A DNA stretch of 34,935 nucleotides, taken from the NCBI GenBank assembly GCA_030824555.1, contig JAVBXK010000080.1, positions 1 to 34,935 of the forward strand, read 5' to 3'. The notes under the pieces are model-generated. The model did not search any database and had not been told where the DNA came from. It saw only the letters and a program-made list of their open reading frames with translations. The DNA is from a bacterium. Its GTDB lineage: Bacteria > Pseudomonadota > Gammaproteobacteria > Burkholderiales > Burkholderiaceae_C. A program made the position numbers and the translations under genes. Shown in pieces: positions 32,201 through 34,935 of the stretch. Positions within the stretch are counted from its first letter, which is position 1, and every line of letters starts with the position of its first letter.

Positions 32201-32989
32201 ATGCTGGAAAAGGTGGGCAACAGGGCGTGCGTGGCATGGGTGCAAGCCTGCGCGCTGCTGGCCTTTGTGGGCGAGGCTGCCATGGCTTTGGCGGGCTGGC
32301 TGGCCCACCCGGCACGCATCCGCTGGCGGCCCATCGCATTCAACCTGCGCAGCAGCGGCTGGGATGCGCTGCCCATCGTGGGCACCCTCTCGTTTCTGAT
32401 GGGCGTTGTGGTGGCCTACCAGGGGGCCGACCAACTGCGTCGGTACGGGGCCCACATTTTTGTGGCGGACCTGGTGGGGCTGTCCATGCTGCGCGAATTC
32501 GCGCCGCTGATGACCGCCATCATCATCGCCGGGCGGTCTGGCTCGGCCCATGCCGCACAGATTGGCACCATGTCGGTGACGCAGGAGATCGATGCCATGC
32601 GCACCATCGGCATCGCGCCGCTGGAGATGCTGGTGCTGCCCAAATTTCTGGCGCTGCTGATCGCGCTGCCGCTGCTGACGGTGTTTGCCGACTTGGCTGG
32701 CGTGTTGGGTGGCATGTTCATGGCACGGTCTCAGCTGGGGGTGGGGTTTGCCGAGTTTCTGGACCGCTTTACCAAGGCTGTCAGCGTCACGTCTTACCTG
32801 GTGGGCCTGGGCAAGGCGCCGGTGTTTGCCACCATCATCGTGCTGGTGGGGTGCTTTCAGGGGTTTCGCACACGGGGCGGGGCCGACAGCGTCGGGCAGC
32901 ACACCACGCGGGCGGTGGTGCAGTCCATTTTTCTGGTGATCCTGGCCGATGGGCTGTTTTCTGTGGCATTCAGCGTGCTGCACCTTTGA
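32201..32989 (+). CDS. mlaE: MlaE-family lipid ABC transporter permease
   Basis: 262 residues, start preceded by AAAGGA. The MlaE pattern is clear: GTLSFLMGVVVAYQGADQL, then LREFAPLMTAIIIAGRSGSA, IGTMSVTQEIDAMRTIGI and PKFLALLIALPLL. It is the permease part of an MCE/Mla-type phospholipid transporter of the inner membrane. It is the first gene of an operon: the ATPase gene follows by one base, then the MCE protein and lipoprotein. The first 45 residues are an N-terminal helical part. Confidence 0.92.
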   Translation: MLEKVGNRACVAWVQACALLAFVGEAAMALAGWLAHPARIRWRPIAFNLRSSGWDALPIVGTLSFLMGVVVAYQGADQLRRYGAHIFVADLVGLSMLREFAPLMTAIIIAGRSGSAHAAQIGTMSVTQEIDAMRTIGIAPLEMLVLPKFLALLIALPLLTVFADLAGVLGGMFMARSQLGVGFAEFLDRFTKAVSVTSYLVGLGKAPVFATIIVLVGCFQGFRTRGGADSVGQHTTRAVVQSIFLVILADGLFSVAFSVLHL

Positions 32990-32990
32990 C

Positions 32991-33821
32991 ATGGCCGACA
33001 CACCCGAAAACCCCGGCACCGTGCTGACAATGCGCCAGGTGGTGACACGTTTTGGCGAGCATGTGGTTCACAACGGGGTCGACTTGACCGTGCGGCGGGC
33101 CGAGATTTTTGCCGTGATCGGTGGCAGTGGCTCGGGTAAATCCACGCTGCTGCGCGAGATGATTTTGTTGCACACACCCAGCGCGGGGCACATCAACGTG
33201 CTGGGCGTCGACCTGGCCCACATCACCGATGCAGCCGCCCTGGCCCTGCGCCAGCGTTTTGGCGTGCTGTTTCAGTACGGGGGCCTGTTTGGCGCGTTGA
33301 CGGTGCTGCAGAACATCGGCCTGCCGCTGCGCGAGCACCGCCAACTGGACGACCCCGCAGTGGATGCCATAGCGGCCCAGAAGCTGGCCGCCGTGGGGCT
33401 GGATGCGGCAGTGGGCAGCCAGTACCCGTCGGAGCTGAGCGGCGGCATGTTGAAACGTGCCGCCCTGGCCCGTGCGCTGGTGCTGGAGCCCGAGCTGCTG
33501 TTTCTGGACGAACCCACCGCCGGGCTGGACCCGCAGAGCGCCGCAGGCATCGATGCGCTGGTGCTGGGCTTGCGCCAGCAGTCGGGCTTGAGCATCGTGA
33601 TGATCACCCACGACCTGGATTTGCTCTGGCAAGTGGCCGACCGTGTGGCGGTGCTGGCCGACGGCAAAGTTCAGGCCATCGGCCCCATGGCAGAACTGGC
33701 CACGCTGGACAACCCGGCCATCCAGCCCTTTTTCAATGGCCCGCGTGCACGCGCAGCGCAAGCGCAGGCCATCGAACCGACACCCACGCAACCCAAGGAG
33801 CCATCATCGAAACCAAAGTGA
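32991..33821 (+). CDS. mlaF: MlaF-family ABC transporter ATP-binding protein
   Basis: 276 residues. Walker A is GGSGSGKST (about 45-53), the signature SELSGGMLKR, Walker B ELLFLDEPTAGLDP and the switch histidine in ITHDLD. It powers the lipid transport by MlaE and the MCE protein. The start is one base after the mlaE stop, and the stop overlaps the GTG traditionally taken as the MCE start. The last 30 residues are an Ala/Pro/Thr-rich tail. Confidence 0.93.
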   Translation: MADTPENPGTVLTMRQVVTRFGEHVVHNGVDLTVRRAEIFAVIGGSGSGKSTLLREMILLHTPSAGHINVLGVDLAHITDAAALALRQRFGVLFQYGGLFGALTVLQNIGLPLREHRQLDDPAVDAIAAQKLAAVGLDAAVGSQYPSELSGGMLKRAALARALVLEPELLFLDEPTAGLDPQSAAGIDALVLGLRQQSGLSIVMITHDLDLLWQVADRVAVLADGKVQAIGPMAELATLDNPAIQPFFNGPRARAAQAQAIEPTPTQPKEPSSKPK

Positions 33822-34747
33822 ACCACGCCCTGGTGGGCGCATTTGTGCTGACCCTGGGTGCCCTGCTGGTGGCGGGTGTGCTGTGGCTGGCCTCGGGTGG
33901 CGCCTGGCAAACCCACTACGACGTGTACCAGGCGGTGGAAGAAGAGTCGGTGGCGGGCCTGAACCTGAATGCGCCGGTCAAGTACAACGGGGTGGATGTG
34001 GGCAAGGTGCAGGCCATCGCGCTGGACCACACCAACCCCCAAACCGTGAACCTGTTTTTTGCCATCGAGCGCGGCACGCCGGTGAAGGAAGACACCATCG
34101 CCATTCTGAAAACCCAGGGCCTGACGGGCATTGCCTATGTGGAGCTCAGCGGTGGCAGCGTCGCTTCGCCGCTGTTGCAAGCCAAAGCCGGGGCTCGGTA
34201 CCCGGTGATCCAGACCGCACCTTCGCTGTCCACCCGGCTGGAGAACGTGCTCACCAACGTGCTGGGCAAGCTGGACGACACGTCCAACAACATCAACGCC
34301 ATGCTCAGCAAAGAGAACCAGGCCGCCATCCGCAGCACGCTGGCCGACGTGGCACTGATCACGCGCACGGTCGCGGCCCGCAAGGACCACATCGATGCAG
34401 GTTTGATCGACGCAGCCAAAACCATGAAAAACACGGCCCACGCCAGCGCCGACCTGGGCAAGCTGGCCGAACGCATCGGGCGTGCCGCCGACGCGGTGGA
34501 GCACATGGGCGCCTCGGTGGCCCAAACCAGCATCAGCGCAGGCGCAGCAGTGGATGGGGTGGGTGCCGATGTGAAACGTTTCGGCAACGACACCCTGCCC
34601 GAATTGGAGCGCCTGCTGGGTGAACTGAGCGCCTTGAGCAGTTCGCTGCGCGTGTTGACCGAACAAACCCGGCGCGACCCGAAAGGGCTCATTTTTGGTC
34701 CGACACCGGTGCCCGACGGCCCGGGTGAATCAGGGGGAAAGCAATGA
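33806..34747 (+). CDS. mlaD: MlaD-like MCE-family protein (possible ATC start)
   Basis: An N-terminal transmembrane helix (HALVGAFVLTLGALLVAGVL) is followed by one MCE domain (about 40-125; YNGVDVGKVQAIALD and GLTGIAYVELSGG) and a long helical region to the end. It is a membrane-anchored periplasmic protein that binds lipid and works with MlaE and MlaF. I favour an ATC start at 33806: AAGGAG (33795-33800) is five bases before it, giving IETKVNHALVG, and relatives begin METKxN. The usual call would be GTG at 33818, four codons on, which lies 17 bases after AAGGAG. With the ATC start the protein has 313 residues, and with GTG 309. Confidence 0.85.
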   Translation: METKVNHALVGAFVLTLGALLVAGVLWLASGGAWQTHYDVYQAVEEESVAGLNLNAPVKYNGVDVGKVQAIALDHTNPQTVNLFFAIERGTPVKEDTIAILKTQGLTGIAYVELSGGSVASPLLQAKAGARYPVIQTAPSLSTRLENVLTNVLGKLDDTSNNINAMLSKENQAAIRSTLADVALITRTVAARKDHIDAGLIDAAKTMKNTAHASADLGKLAERIGRAADAVEHMGASVAQTSISAGAAVDGVGADVKRFGNDTLPELERLLGELSALSSSLRVLTEQTRRDPKGLIFGPTPVPDGPGESGGKQ

Positions 34748-34935
34748 ACACCACCATGACCATCGTCACCTTGCACGCCCTCACCAGGCACAGCGTTGCC
34801 CGGCATGACGTTGCAAAGCATCCAGTTGCCAGATGGGCCAGGGTGCTGGCGGCATCGCTGGGGGTTTTGAGCCTGAGCGCTTGCAGCGTGTTGAACCCAC
34901 CCGCGTCACCGCCCCCCGCGTTCCATGCGCTGGAC
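34744..34935 (+). CDS. ABC transport auxiliary lipoprotein, PqiC-like (3' cut)
   Basis: The first 64 residues only; the gene runs past the window. The start overlaps the MCE gene stop (ATGA). A long basic N-terminus (to about 32) precedes a hydrophobic stretch ending in the lipobox LSLSAC, with cysteine at about 47, then a Pro-rich part SPPPAFHALD typical of the ABC_trans_aux family. In Mla/Pqi-type systems this outer membrane lipoprotein completes the lipid path. Family call rests on context and the short visible end. Confidence 0.7.
   Translation, partial: MNTTMTIVTLHALTRHSVARHDVAKHPVARWARVLAASLGVLSLSACSVLNPPASPPPAFHALD

Noticed and set aside
31991-33019. Upstream extension of the haloperoxidase-like frame
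   Set aside because: Most of it is antisense to mlaE and has no family similarity; only the 31700-31990 part was kept.
1-34935. tRNA, rRNA, CRISPR array or transposase genes
   Set aside because: None seen in the parts read; no clear cloverleaf, regularly spaced repeats or transposase motifs.

Overview
The window reads as chromosome of a high-GC betaproteobacterium, most likely Burkholderiales and probably Comamonadaceae. This rests on the protein sequences (XdhABC/PuuD/PuuE set, lmo0937-type and CsbD small proteins, GcvA-type LysR, MlaEFD cluster) and on a dispersed ~45-bp palindromic repeat that resembles intergenic repeats I recall from that family. No rRNA, tRNA, CRISPR array, transposase or phage gene was seen.

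Layout: (1) 2-1569: the Hpt end of a hybrid kinase overlapping an HD-GYP response regulator, probably a c-di-GMP output pair. (2) 1665-15147: a purine-degradation locus. On the minus strand are puuD (cytochrome-c-linked membrane urate oxidase), xdhC, xdhB, xdhA and uraH; on the plus strand are a GntR/FCD regulator, puuE, a fused uraD-allC and an M20 hydrolase. Together these take xanthine/hypoxanthine through urate, 5-hydroxyisourate, OHCU, allantoin and allantoate to ureidoglycine. Two near-identical palindromes (AAAGTGTATACACTTT and a copy with one change), one between uraH and gntR and one before puuD, look like the regulator's operators. Two unrelated units sit inside the locus: a lipoprotein gene (3978-4619) and a VapBC-type toxin-antitoxin pair (8847-9665). 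(3) 15386-17833: an SDR / AraC regulator / NAD(P)-binding protein operon. (4) 18179-21505: a Fic protein and an RHH antitoxin-like gene, followed 1.9 kb later by a partial duplication of the fic 3' end plus the antitoxin gene. A SRPBCC-DUF1428 fusion and a small unknown gene lie between the copies. A third scrap of the fic tail is at 27029-27118. (5) 21507-23994: a PhnD-like periplasmic binding protein next to a membrane PAS-GGDEF diguanylate cyclase, then a very AT-rich gap. (6) 24431-29204: an MFS exporter with a divergent LysR regulator, an alpha/beta hydrolase and a GcvA-like LysR. (7) 29320-31675: small stress-type proteins (DUF1127-like, PRC-barrel, CsbD, lmo0937 family) and a Crp/Fnr regulator. 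(8) 31700-34935: a haloperoxidase-like gene remnant, then an Mla/MCE lipid-transport operon (permease, ATPase, MCE protein, auxiliary lipoprotein cut by the window edge).

The most unusual points are the UraD-AllC fusion, the paired operators, the dispersed repeat that is also read in frame inside xdhB, the duplicated fic-tail/antitoxin block with a clean 36-bp deletion, the PhnD/cyclase pair, and a likely ATC start codon in the MCE gene. I see no single clearly new biological system; these are specific, testable local oddities.
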